Part shown: positions 40,062-50,500 of the stretch, one piece after another
How positions within the stretch are numbered: the first letter of the stretch is position 1
Layout: each line of letters opens with the position of its first letter
Origin: Kalymmatonema hyalinum WJT4-NPBG1
Lineage (GTDB): Bacteria > Cyanobacteriota > Cyanobacteriia > Cyanobacteriales > Nostocaceae
NCBI GenBank assembly: GCA_019359075.1
Contig: JAHHIB010000022.1
Span: 16,546 to 80,545 of the forward strand
Reading direction: 5' to 3'
DNA: 64,000 nt
Notes under the pieces: generated by a model
Databases searched by the model: none
What the model saw: the letters and a program-made list of their open reading frames with translations, nothing else
What the model was told of the DNA's origin: nothing
Position numbers and translations under genes: made by a program

Positions 40062-40104
40062 TTTGTTTTTTGCCTTTGTTTTACTTGTTTGGAAAAGCTG
40101 TAAA

Positions 40105-40845
40105 TCAAGCTAAACCACCATCAACAGGGATATTTCGCCCAGTGATCCAACGGGCTTGGTCACTCACCAAAAAAGCAACTACGTCTGCAATGTCCTCTGG
40201 TTTACCCAGGCGACCTAGGGGTGTTTGGGCAATCATGGCTGCCCTTGCTTCTTCGGGAAGTGTCTCTAGGTTCATGTCTGTCTCAGTTACACCTGGTAGG
40301 ACGGTGTTAACCGTGATGCCGCGCTGTCCCAGTTCTTTTGCTAGGCACTTACTGAAGCCCTCGATCGCTGCCTTACTGCCAACATACGCGGAGAAGTTAG
40401 CACCACCGTTAACAGTACCACCTGTGGATATATTGACAATTCTTCCACCATCTGCTAATTTAATTGCTGCTTCTTGAAGTGCAAAGAAAGTCCCTTTGGC
40501 GTTAAGAGCAAACTGTTGATCAAACTCTTGCTCAGTTGTCTCAGCTAGCGGCTTAAATAAAGAGATACCGGCGTTGTTAACCAGGATGTCGAGCTTGCCA
40601 AACTTATCTACTGTTTCCTGAAATAGGCGGCTGATGTCAGCAACTCGGCTGATGTCGGCTTGCATGGCTATTGCCTTTCCGCCTTGTGCTGTAATAGCCG
40701 ATACGACTTCCTGCGCTTTATCAGCACTATGAGAATAGTTAATAACAACTGTCGCACCTTCTTGAGCTAATTTTTCAGCAATAGCCCGTCCGATACCACG
40801 CGATGCACCTGCGACAATTGCCACTTTTTCAGCGAGAGATGCCAT
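40105..40845 (-). CDS. SDR family oxidoreductase
   Basis: EKVAIVAGASRGIGRAIAEKLAQEGA, NNAGISLFKPLAETTEQEFD, YVGSKAAIEGFSK. Confidence 0.93.
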   Translation of the reverse strand: MASLAEKVAIVAGASRGIGRAIAEKLAQEGATVVINYSHSADKAQEVVSAITAQGGKAIAMQADISRVADISRLFQETVDKFGKLDILVNNAGISLFKPLAETTEQEFDQQFALNAKGTFFALQEAAIKLADGGRIVNISTGGTVNGGANFSAYVGSKAAIEGFSKCLAKELGQRGITVNTVLPGVTETDMNLETLPEEARAAMIAQTPLGRLGKPEDIADVVAFLVSDQARWITGRNIPVDGGLA

Positions 40846-40961
40846 AGTCTAAAAACCTCCTTGACTAAGGAATTGTCTAAAAGATTGGCAAATGTCCGGA
40901 GGTGTTGTCTTTTACGTTCTTGCGGAAAATGTTCTCATCTTGCTAAAACTTGACAAACAGA

Positions 40962-41678
40962 TCAGAATTTCTCAACCGCAGGTCGTAAATCAAGTTCTAA
41001 AGTCCATGCAGTTGCATCCTGCTGATAAAGTTGCCAATATGTTTGGGCTATTGCTTCAGGTGACACTAGCGTATGTTCTTCACGCTCCGATGCCATTGCT
41101 CGCACTCTTGGAGTGTTAATCATGCCATCAATAATGATATGAGCTACATGAATTCCCTGAGAACCAAACTCCCGCGCCAACGACTGCGCTAATGCGCGTA
41201 ACCCAAATTTGCCCACCGCCAATGCTGCAAACTTGGCTGAACCTCTCACCGCAGCAGTGGCTCCCGTCAACAGGATAGTACCGCGACCTCGTTCAACCAT
41301 CGCGGGAAGGACTTGCTGTACCGCTAGAAAAGCTCCAAAACAATTGACTTTCCAGGAAGACTCAAACTGGTCTGGTGTCAGTTCGAGTATGCCAGCCATT
41401 TTAAATGCTCCGGCATTGTAGACAAAGACTTCAGGAGAACCAAATTGCGATCGCACCTGTTCAAATGCAGCTTTTACCGATGCGGCGTCAGTCGCATCAA
41501 CAGTAACAGACAATGCCTTACCGCCAGACTGTTCAATTTCTGACTGAATTTGAGTCAGCTGCTGTGAGCTTCTTGCCATTAATCCTACAACAAAGCCTTC
41601 TCGTGCAAACCGATGAGCAACTGCGGCACCCAGCCCCCGACCCACCCCCAGAACGACTGCAACCTTCGACTGACTCAT
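40962..41678 (-). CDS. Atypical SDR family protein
   Basis: VAVVLGVGRGLGAAVAHRFAREGF; KFAALAVGKFGLRAL with Leu at the usual catalytic Tyr position. Confidence 0.88.
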   Translation of the reverse strand: MSQSKVAVVLGVGRGLGAAVAHRFAREGFVVGLMARSSQQLTQIQSEIEQSGGKALSVTVDATDAASVKAAFEQVRSQFGSPEVFVYNAGAFKMAGILELTPDQFESSWKVNCFGAFLAVQQVLPAMVERGRGTILLTGATAAVRGSAKFAALAVGKFGLRALAQSLAREFGSQGIHVAHIIIDGMINTPRVRAMASEREEHTLVSPEAIAQTYWQLYQQDATAWTLELDLRPAVEKF

Positions 41679-41696
41679 GTCATCTTATCTCCTTAA

Positions 41697-42902
41697 TTAC
41701 AAGCAAGTGCAATACCTAAAGACAGCAAGGGTAAGAATTGCGAATCCCATACCTGCATAAAATACACTATTGATACCTCCCAAACTAAAGGCAATTAGCA
41801 TTAGTAACGGACCAAGGGTTTGTCCTAACCCATAAAAGGTCCCATTGACAGAGAGAATCGTAGCCAGATATTGTTTGGGCGCAATTTCTGTCAAACGAGT
41901 CTGGATACTAGGAGCACCAATCCCTATACCAATGCCAAAAATTGTGGTTGGAATTAATAGTAACCAGACATTTGGTATTAGAGGAGGTATTAGCGGAATT
42001 GTGAATAGAGCTAGAGCATACAAAATAAAAGATGTTCTAATTAAAGTTGTGGTATTAAATTTTTTAGTCAATCTTCCTAATTGTGAAGATGTAATAACAA
42101 TTGCTATAGAAACACTAGAGAGTATGAATCCAATTGTGGAAGCAGGCGCTTTAAAAGTATCATTTATTAATTGGGGTAAATAAGTGATGTAAGCTCCGTA
42201 AAGAAGAACCATGTTAGCAGCACTCCCAATAAAAAGTCCAGCTAACTTCCTGTTTTTCAAGGCTTTTAAAGCATTTTTCAAATACTCTTGAAGATTTCTT
42301 TCTCCTTTTGGTTCTGGATTTTTTAATGCAAATAACACCAGCAAACCAATTGGAATCGATACAATAGGTAACAAAAAGGGGTAGTACCAGCCGAGGGTTG
42401 CTAGTATGCCGCCAATAATAGGGTAAAAAGCTGTGCCAGTACTTGTGATGCTGGCATTGTAACCCATTGCTGTAGTGCGTCTATCTCCTGCATACAAATC
42501 GCCGATTAAGGTAATGCTCATAGATAGCAAAGAAGCAGCACCAATTCCTTGTAGGAAACGCAACAAGAGTAAAAGGTTAAAATCACGGGCAAAAGCGCAA
42601 GCTGTCCCCGCAATGCCAAATAAAAACAGTGAAGGAACGAGAACTTTTTTCCTACCTAATCTATCAGCAAGGACACCAATAATCGGACCTAAAATGACAG
42701 CAGGAAATGTAAAGACTGTAACCAACAATCCTAGATTTTGGGGATTGACGTTTAATGCTAGGGATATTTTGGGAAAAGCCGGAGATACGCTGGATACCGC
42801 GAGAACTGCCATCAAAGAAACTGCACAAATAATGTAAAAATTTGTATCTATGTACAGATTCTTTGGGGATTTTTGCTGGTCATCCAGGCTTGCTGGTTGC
42901 AT
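41697..42902 (-). CDS. MFS transporter
   Basis: 12-TM-like; GVLADRLGRKKVLVPSLFLFGIAGTACAFA. Confidence 0.92.
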   Translation of the reverse strand: MQPASLDDQQKSPKNLYIDTNFYIICAVSLMAVLAVSSVSPAFPKISLALNVNPQNLGLLVTVFTFPAVILGPIIGVLADRLGRKKVLVPSLFLFGIAGTACAFARDFNLLLLLRFLQGIGAASLLSMSITLIGDLYAGDRRTTAMGYNASITSTGTAFYPIIGGILATLGWYYPFLLPIVSIPIGLLVLFALKNPEPKGERNLQEYLKNALKALKNRKLAGLFIGSAANMVLLYGAYITYLPQLINDTFKAPASTIGFILSSVSIAIVITSSQLGRLTKKFNTTTLIRTSFILYALALFTIPLIPPLIPNVWLLLIPTTIFGIGIGIGAPSIQTRLTEIAPKQYLATILSVNGTFYGLGQTLGPLLMLIAFSLGGINSVFYAGMGFAILTLAVFRYCTCL

Positions 42903-42982
42903 AAAATTTATCTTTTTGTATTAAATTAATCAGGGATTGAATTGTGGGCATAGGTGAGCAAACTACTATGCCCAACTAGACG

Positions 42983-43657
42983 TTATGATTTACCAGCAGA
43001 ACGAAGGCGGCGTTGACGCAGCAGGAAACCTGCCCCAGTTACACCTATGCCAATTAGCGTTGTAGTGGCTGTTGGTTCTGGAACCGTTCGGGGAGTCCGC
43101 AAGGAGAAATTTAGTGTAGCTTGACCGACAGCGGTTGCAGTTGGGTCTAGCTGATTAATACTGTTTTCCTGAGTAAAAGTTACTGTGCCTGTAGCATTCT
43201 CGAATAAACCTGTTCCACCTAAGACGACTAAATTACCAGCGCCCCTGATTCTACCTTCAACCAAATCAGTTTCAAAACTGCCGCTCGATCTTGTAAATAA
43301 CTCATTGGAACTGCCGAAGAATCTGTCGCCAAGTATTTCACCCTCTAAGCCAAATACGGCAGGATCAGCATCGAATCTGCTAGATATAGTGGTTCCACGA
43401 AACTCAGCCTGTGCGTAAGCATTGCTAAGAAAGTTAGTTAATCCGTAAAGAGCATCAGGACTCTCTCCTCTATCGGTCACCTTTAAGATGTTCAAGTCTG
43501 GTCTAAAGGTGGTATCAATGTCGGTAAATACCGTGTAGGGAATGCTAAATTCATAAATGTTATCGCTGGTTTGCGCCGTTGCGCTTTCGACACTAGACCC
43601 GAAACCGACTAAAGTGAAGGCTAGTGGAATGAGCCATGTGATGCGTGAGTGAAGCAT
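42983..43657 (-). CDS. PEP-CTERM sorting domain-containing protein
   Basis: Signal peptide and C-terminal TVPEPTATTTLIGIGVTGAGFLLRQRRLR. Confidence 0.9.
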   Translation of the reverse strand: MLHSRITWLIPLAFTLVGFGSSVESATAQTSDNIYEFSIPYTVFTDIDTTFRPDLNILKVTDRGESPDALYGLTNFLSNAYAQAEFRGTTISSRFDADPAVFGLEGEILGDRFFGSSNELFTRSSGSFETDLVEGRIRGAGNLVVLGGTGLFENATGTVTFTQENSINQLDPTATAVGQATLNFSLRTPRTVPEPTATTTLIGIGVTGAGFLLRQRRLRSAGKS

Positions 43658-43769
43658 AATTGACCTTCCTCTTATACAAAGGACACTGTGTGTGAAGAAT
43701 CCAGTGTGGTTTTCACTTAAACACTATGTCAAAATCAACCTAGTTTTAATTAATTTTTTGTAAGGAGGA

Positions 43770-43811
43770 GCCAGCACTGCAGGAGGGTTTCCCGACCTAG
43801 GGCTCTGGCGT
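43770..43811 (+). repeat. Variant copy of the GCCAGCnCTGCAGGAGGGTTTCCC...CTGGCG dispersed repeat
   Basis: Compared by eye with 4871-4907 and 59321-59362. Confidence 0.7.
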
Positions 43812-43893
43812 TCAGAAGTCAGGACAAGCTTAGGGGCAGTCCGTTGCCAGCCACGTAAAACTCCCAAGCCGGCTTCTGGCTCCTAGCTCCTAA

Positions 43894-44988
43894 TTACTTA
43901 TGTTGAAGTTCCAAGAATGGATAATCTGTGTATCCCTTCTCGTCTGGCCCGTAAAAGGTTTTCGGATCTGGCGCGTTCAAAAATGCATCCAGTTCAAAGC
44001 GTTTTGGTAAGTCAGGATTAGCGAGAAACAACTTGCCAAAGGAAACCAAATCTGCATCACCATTAGCAAGTATGCTATCTCCCTTGGGATGGTCATAGTC
44101 GCCATTGGTAATTAAAGTCCCTGTGTAAATTTTACGGAAGTAGGGTGTTACCGGGTTCATCACATCACGGTTTGCCAAATCAACCTCATTTGGTTCCATC
44201 AGGTGGAGATATGCCAAATCAAAGCGGTTGAGAGCATCTATTGCATAACCAAAAGTCTCTTGCGGATTCGAGTCGCCCATTCCGTAGTATGTGTTACTGG
44301 GCGAAAGTTTGATACCAACACGATTTGCACCCCACACATTAACGACGGCTTCTACAACTTCCAGCAGAAATCGCGCCCGATTTTCTATAGAACCACCGTA
44401 TTCATCAGTACGTTGGTTCGTGCAATCTTGCAGAAACTGGTCGATTAAGTAACCAAATGCCCCATGAAATTCCACGCCATCAAATCCCGCAGCTAGGGCG
44501 TTTTCAGCACCTTTGCGAAACTGCTGGACAATTTCAGGAATTTCCTGGGTTTCTAAGGCGCGGGGAGTTTCCATTGCTACTTTGCCTATAGGAGTATGCA
44601 GTGTGCCAGAAGCGGCAATAGCAGAAGGTGCAACTGGTAACTCTCCACCCAGTAAAGAAGAATGGGAAATCCTTCCAGAGTGCCACAGCTGCAAGAAAAT
44701 TCTTCCTCCTTTCTCATGTACGGCATCGGTTACTTGCCGCCATCCGGCAATGTGTTCTTCTGAGTAGATACCCGGACAGTTCATGTAGCCTAAACTTAAG
44801 GGCGAAACCATGGTGCATTCAGTGACGATTAGCCCTGCTGTTGCCCGTTGGGCGTAGTAAGTCGCCATCAATGAGTTGGGGACATTGTCAATTGCTCGCA
44901 AACGGGTCATTGGTGCCATCACCATCCGGTTCGGCAGGGTGTAGGGACCAAGTTGAACAGGCGTGAAAAGATTGATATTGGAAGTCAT
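43894..44988 (-). CDS. Alkene reductase (Old Yellow Enzyme family)
   Basis: PNRMVMAPMTRLRA, FLQLWHSGRISH, GFDGVEFHGAFGYLIDQFLQD, DEYGGSIENRARF. Confidence 0.95.
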   Translation of the reverse strand: MTSNINLFTPVQLGPYTLPNRMVMAPMTRLRAIDNVPNSLMATYYAQRATAGLIVTECTMVSPLSLGYMNCPGIYSEEHIAGWRQVTDAVHEKGGRIFLQLWHSGRISHSSLLGGELPVAPSAIAASGTLHTPIGKVAMETPRALETQEIPEIVQQFRKGAENALAAGFDGVEFHGAFGYLIDQFLQDCTNQRTDEYGGSIENRARFLLEVVEAVVNVWGANRVGIKLSPSNTYYGMGDSNPQETFGYAIDALNRFDLAYLHLMEPNEVDLANRDVMNPVTPYFRKIYTGTLITNGDYDHPKGDSILANGDADLVSFGKLFLANPDLPKRFELDAFLNAPDPKTFYGPDEKGYTDYPFLELQHK

Positions 44989-45143
44989 AGGTTAAATCTC
45001 CGTCACAAAAAGCAAACACCAATTCATCAAAGTGTCACATTGGTACGCAACAGATGATTTAACGGATGTAACCCATAGATTAAATGTGGAACTTACAGAT
45101 AACTCATGCGCGACATCTGCCACATCATCCGTTGCTAAGCTCA

Positions 45144-45812
45144 TTAATCAGCAGGCTCGGTGTAGACTACCTCGTAAAGATGAAACTGGTTTTCAGCCAG
45201 ACCTTGCCAATACTCAGATAAAGGCTTGTACTTTGGGTCTTTGAGAAGTTCCTCAAAATCTTCAAAGCTGCGCCATTGCCCATAGTTTACATTGTGGACA
45301 CCATCAAGCGAACGGTGGAAATTACCAGATAAAAGCCCAGGATTTTGCAACCCGAGAGGTAAATATTCCCTCTCCAATTCCACCAAGCGCATTTGGTTTT
45401 CTGGCTTGACTCGGAATTCCGCAAGGTGAATTTTACCGCCTTTAGTAATTTTGAGTTCGGCGTCATCTGGTAGGGAAACAACGACTTCATAGACGTGTGC
45501 TTCATGGATCTGGAACTGGGAAAGTTTTGCTCCCTGCGCTTGCACCTCGGAATTGTTGATAAACGCTTGGTAGTCTTCCTGACTTCTCCACTGAGCATAG
45601 TTCATCACCCGCACCCCATCTATACTTTTATGGATGCTAGATGAGACAAAACCAGGCTGGTGCTTCACCGTGGTTTCAAGAAATTCGATGATAGTGTCTA
45701 TGAGTTCCTGCTGACGTTGCGGTTCTACGGCAAAGATAATGATCACCGTAATCACATCGTTGTTTTTGGCGATCGTAGGCATCCCGTTATCTCCTGATGA
45801 CTTGCTAGGCAA
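45144..45812 (-). CDS. Tandem antibiotic biosynthesis monooxygenase (ABM) domain protein
   Basis: Two ABM-like repeats (HQPGFVSSSIHKSIDGVRVMNYAQWRSQEDYQAF and NPGLLSGNFHRSLDGVHNVNYGQWRSFEDFEEL). Confidence 0.88.
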   Translation of the reverse strand: MPSKSSGDNGMPTIAKNNDVITVIIIFAVEPQRQQELIDTIIEFLETTVKHQPGFVSSSIHKSIDGVRVMNYAQWRSQEDYQAFINNSEVQAQGAKLSQFQIHEAHVYEVVVSLPDDAELKITKGGKIHLAEFRVKPENQMRLVELEREYLPLGLQNPGLLSGNFHRSLDGVHNVNYGQWRSFEDFEELLKDPKYKPLSEYWQGLAENQFHLYEVVYTEPAD

Positions 45813-46021
45813 TTATTTTGAATTACAGAAAATCGGAATCTGGAAGCATCCTACCTTGTGTTATGTACTACCGCTACTAGCCATTTTTCTAGGTTATAAG
45901 TTACAAAAATTACGCTAAGTGGCACAGCAGCTTGAATTGTAAGCACAACCATTGTTGTCAGCAATAAGCGATTGTAATGATTCTATTTATTAAGATAAAC
46001 AGAAATTTTTGTGTCTTCCTC

Positions 46022-47506
46022 TCAGTTCGCCTCTTTAACCTCAGCAGAAACCTTGGCTGATTCTCGAACTTTTGCTTCAGCAGCAACCTGATTGGATCCA
46101 AACACAACCGATAATAAAGGCGGTGCTAAAAAGGTAGTGACAATCACCATCACAATAATGGCAGCATCCAAGGCACTTGAGAGAATACCACTTGCTGAAC
46201 CAATACCAGCAAATACAAGTCCCACCTCACCTCGTGGAATCATACCGACACCAATTGCTAGCCGATTCGTATCTGGTTGACCGAACACTGCAAAGCCGCT
46301 GACCAGTTTACCCAAAATTGCGACTACAATCAGAAAGCTTGCCATAATCAGCCCTTCCCGATTGCCAGGGATCAATGGATTTAAAACACCGATATTCGTT
46401 TTAGCGCTAACAACGACAAAGAAAACGGGTACCAGTATATCTGCAATTGGTATCACCTGATCTTTTAGCTCTCGGCATTTTTGAGTTTCGGCTAAAATTA
46501 AGCCAGCGGTAAAAGCTCCCAGAATCGCTTCTAACTTGATAACAGTCGCGATATATGCCAGAACAAAAGCAAAAATCAGGGCTGGAATCAGAAGTTGACC
46601 GCGTGTTTTAAGTTCACTAACTATTTTGACAAAGTAAGGATTGAACAAGCGGCCGAGAAAAACTGCTCCTACCAAGAAAACTACTGCACTGACAATGAGA
46701 TATAGCACATTGGTCAGTTCCACCTCTCCGGTCTTTGCCAAACTAGCCACCACTGCGAGAACGATAATACCTAAAATATCGTCTAGCACTGCTGCGCCAA
46801 TAATAATCTGACCTTCTTTACTATTGAGATATTGGAGTTCTGCCAGCACTTTCGCCGTAATGCCGATACTTGTTGCAGTTAAGGCTGCACCTGCGAAAAT
46901 AGCAGCAATAGTAGGAACATGGAACAAGAATATTAACCCTAAAGTACCCGCAACAAATGGTGTGACGACTCCTACCACTGCTACTATTGCTGCTTGGGGA
47001 CCTACTTTGAGTAGTTCTTGTAAGTCTGATTCCAAACCAATTTCAAACAGCAGAATGACTACACCAATTTCTGCCAAGGTCGAAATCACTTCGCTGTCTA
47101 CTTGAAAAATTGCTGCTGCGTCGTTTGGACTCAACCCAGTGGTGACTTCTAAAAAATTCATCATCAATGAGTCACTAATATCACCACCACCTTCAGGAAA
47201 AACCAGCAAATGAAAGGCAGAGATACCTACCACTAAACCGCCTAGCAGTTGTCCCAATACAGGAGGTAAATTGATGCGGGCACAAATTTCTGCACCGATG
47301 GTGCTAGCAAGGTAAATGACAACCAAACTCGCCAGTACTCCTGACAGTACCATCGGTGCATTTTCTGCTTCTGTGGCTGTTGCAAGCAGAGGGATGATTT
47401 CGCAGAAATTGAGAGAAGTGATGGTAATACTATCTACTAGTGTCATGATGTTTTCTCTAATATTTGAGGAGGCAGATTGTTGGGACAAGCCTCTTCGCCT
47501 GTCCAT
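46022..47506 (-). CDS. Cation:proton antiporter (CPA2 family)
   Basis: LPPVLGQLLGGLVVGISAFHL...ATSIGITAKVLAELQYLNSKEGQIIIGAAVLDDILGIIVLA; signal/leader region may start internally. Confidence 0.9.
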   Translation of the reverse strand: MDRRRGLSQQSASSNIRENIMTLVDSITITSLNFCEIIPLLATATEAENAPMVLSGVLASLVVIYLASTIGAEICARINLPPVLGQLLGGLVVGISAFHLLVFPEGGGDISDSLMMNFLEVTTGLSPNDAAAIFQVDSEVISTLAEIGVVILLFEIGLESDLQELLKVGPQAAIVAVVGVVTPFVAGTLGLIFLFHVPTIAAIFAGAALTATSIGITAKVLAELQYLNSKEGQIIIGAAVLDDILGIIVLAVVASLAKTGEVELTNVLYLIVSAVVFLVGAVFLGRLFNPYFVKIVSELKTRGQLLIPALIFAFVLAYIATVIKLEAILGAFTAGLILAETQKCRELKDQVIPIADILVPVFFVVVSAKTNIGVLNPLIPGNREGLIMASFLIVVAILGKLVSGFAVFGQPDTNRLAIGVGMIPRGEVGLVFAGIGSASGILSSALDAAIIVMVIVTTFLAPPLLSVVFGSNQVAAEAKVRESAKVSAEVKEAN

Positions 47507-47560
47507 TCTTCAATAGTGAACAAAGAATAGGGTGGACAATGCCCACCCTAGTCAGTCAAT

Positions 47561-50500
47561 TTACTTATGGATCTCAGTAGGAACTCTACCATCCTCAACT
47601 GGCTGTAGCTGTGGAGACTTGGGGCGTGGTTTCAGGCGATCGCGAATGTTGCCAATCACAATATATAGAATTGGTACTACAAACAGGCTTAAGAAAGTAG
47701 AGACTAACGTCCCACCAACAATAGCTGTACCCAAAGATTTTCTGCTAGCTGCTCCGGCTCCTTCAGGAAATAGCAATGGCCAAACACCCAAAATAAAAGC
47801 AAATGTTGTCATCAGAATTGGTCGCAAGCGTTGTTCTGATGCTTCTACCGCTGCTTTGGTAATTGAGCGCCCCTGCTCACGTAGTTGGTTGGCAAACTCC
47901 ACAATCAAAATGGCGTTCTTACTTGCCAAACCAATCAGCATCACTAGACCAACTTGGCAGTATACATCATTGGCTAAACCTCGCAGCAACTGCCCCGATA
48001 GCGCCCCGAGGATAGCTAAGGGAACTGACAGCATAATAATGAAGGGGTCAATGTAATTCTCGTACTGGGCAGCTAGCACGAGGAACACGAAGACAAGTCC
48101 CAAGGCAAAAATCAGTGGTGCTTGACCGCCAGATTGTTGCTCTTCAGCTGAGATTCCCGACCATTCGTAACCATAACCTGCTGGTAAAACCTGCTTTGCT
48201 ACTTGCTCCATCGCTTGAATGGCTTGTCCTGAGCTAGTACCAGGAGGCGCTGAACCGTTAATTTCAATTGACCGGAACAAGTTGTAGTGGTTAATTGTTT
48301 GCGCCCCGGTCGTTGGGATAATTTTCACCAAATTACTCAGGGGAACCATTTGATTATTGGCTTGATTATTGGCTTGATTATTGGTTTGATTGTTTTGAGA
48401 ACGGACATACAAACGACCAATATCCTGAGGATTGGAGCGAAACTGAGTGTCTGCTTGGACATAAACTCGGTAAGTCCGCTGGAGGTAGTTAAAGTCGTTG
48501 ACGTACCGCGAACCCAAGTAAGTTTGTAGGGTATTAAAGATATCGTCTACATCGACTTGCAGCGCCTTGGCTTTATTACGGTCTACTTCAATCAAAAGCT
48601 GAGGCGTATTTGCTGAAAAAGTGCTAAATACAGCTTGCAACCCTGGTGTCTGATTTCCCCGCTGGAGTAATTGACCCATGACTTGCAGCATGGTATTCAA
48701 GCCACTGTTGCCTCGTCTGTCTTGTAGCTGAAATTGGAAGCCGCCAAAATTGCCTAAACCCCTAATTGCGGGCGGGTTAACTGGCAAAACTCTCGCTTCT
48801 GTAATTGTTGATAGCTTTCCTCCCAAATTCTTGATAATTCCTTGTACTGACTGATCTGGCTCATGGCGCTCTTCCCAATTCTTGAGTGTTGTAAAAATGA
48901 CACCGTTGTTGGCAGTAGATCCACTAAAACCAAAGCCACCTATGGCGAAAGTACCCACAACTTCAGGCAATTTGAGGATTTCTGCTTCTACCTGACGCAT
49001 GACCTTGCTGGTGTAATTGAGCGAAACACCTTCTGGACCCTGGATAATGGTGATGAAATAGCCTTGGTCTTCTTCAGGGATAAATGCTGTGGGGACTTGG
49101 GTGTAAAGCCAGCCAGTCAGCCCTAATGACAGGATAAACAGCAGCACAACAACTGCTCGGAAACGATTTAAGAAGATAAGCGATCGCTCGTACTGCCTAC
49201 GAGTCCAATCAATCAAATTATTAAACCGTGCAAACGCCCAACCCAGCCAACCGCTTGGTTTTTGCCCACGACGCAGTAGTAGAGCTGAGAGCGAAGGAGT
49301 CAAGGTAATGGCAAGAAAGGTCGAAATTGCCATCGAGAAGGCAATTGTCAGCGCAAATTGGCGATAAATCTGTCCTGTAGACCCTGGGAAGAAGGCAACA
49401 GGGACAAATACTGCCATCATCACCAAAGAAGTGGCAATCACCGCTCCAAACAATTCATTCATTGCGTGTGAGGCTGCTTGACGCGGCGACATTTCTTCTT
49501 CCTCGATCAGGCGAGAAATGTCCTCAACTACGACGATTGCATCATCGACCACTAACCCAGTGGCTAAAGTCAGACCAAACAAGGTTAGCGTGTTGATTGA
49601 AAAGCCGAAAACTTTAATAAAGGCAAAAGTACCAATTAATGTCAGAGGAATGACAATTACCGGAATCAGAGTGGTACGCCAGTCCTGCAAAAAGATAAAA
49701 ATGACTACGATTACGAGGATAAGTGCCTCAAACAGCGTCTTAACCACTTCTCTTAGGGATGCTTCCACAAATGATGTGGTATCAAACGCTACCTGAGATT
49801 TCAACCCTGGCGGAAAATCTTGTTTGAGGCGCTCCATTTCGGCTTTAACTGCCCTGGCAACATCCAAAGCATTACTTCCTGGGGTGGCAAATATCCCTAT
49901 ACCCACACCCTCCTTACCTCTAAACCGTAGGAATGAGTTATAGTTTTCTGCTCCCAGTTCCGCCCGACCCACATCTTTCAGCTTGACGAGCGTACCATTT
50001 TGACCTGTTTGAATAACTATTTCGTTAAATTCAGATGGTTCCGAGAGTCTGCTGAGGGCTCGCAGGTCTATTTGATACATTTGGTCATTTGGCGCAGGCT
50101 GCTGACCAATTTGCCCAGCACCCACCTGAATGTTTTGCTCGTTGAGAGCATCAACCACATCTTGGGCGGTGAGGTTGCGACTGGCAAGGCGGTTGGGGTC
50201 GAGCCACAGACGCATAGCATACCGACGTTCACCAAAAATCCGCGCTTCACTCACACCGCCGACTCTTTGTAGGGCATCTACTAAGTAGAGGTCGGCGTAG
50301 TTGCTTAAAAAGACGTTGTCGTACTCGTTGTTATCGCTGTAAAGTCCTATCGCTAATAGGATGTCGTTACTTTGTTTGCTAACAGTAACCCCAGTTCGCT
50401 GTACTGGTTCTGGCAATTGCGGCTCAGCCTGCGACACTCGATTTTGCACATCGACCGCTGCAATATCTTTGTTGCGGGATGCATCAAATGTGACTGTAAT

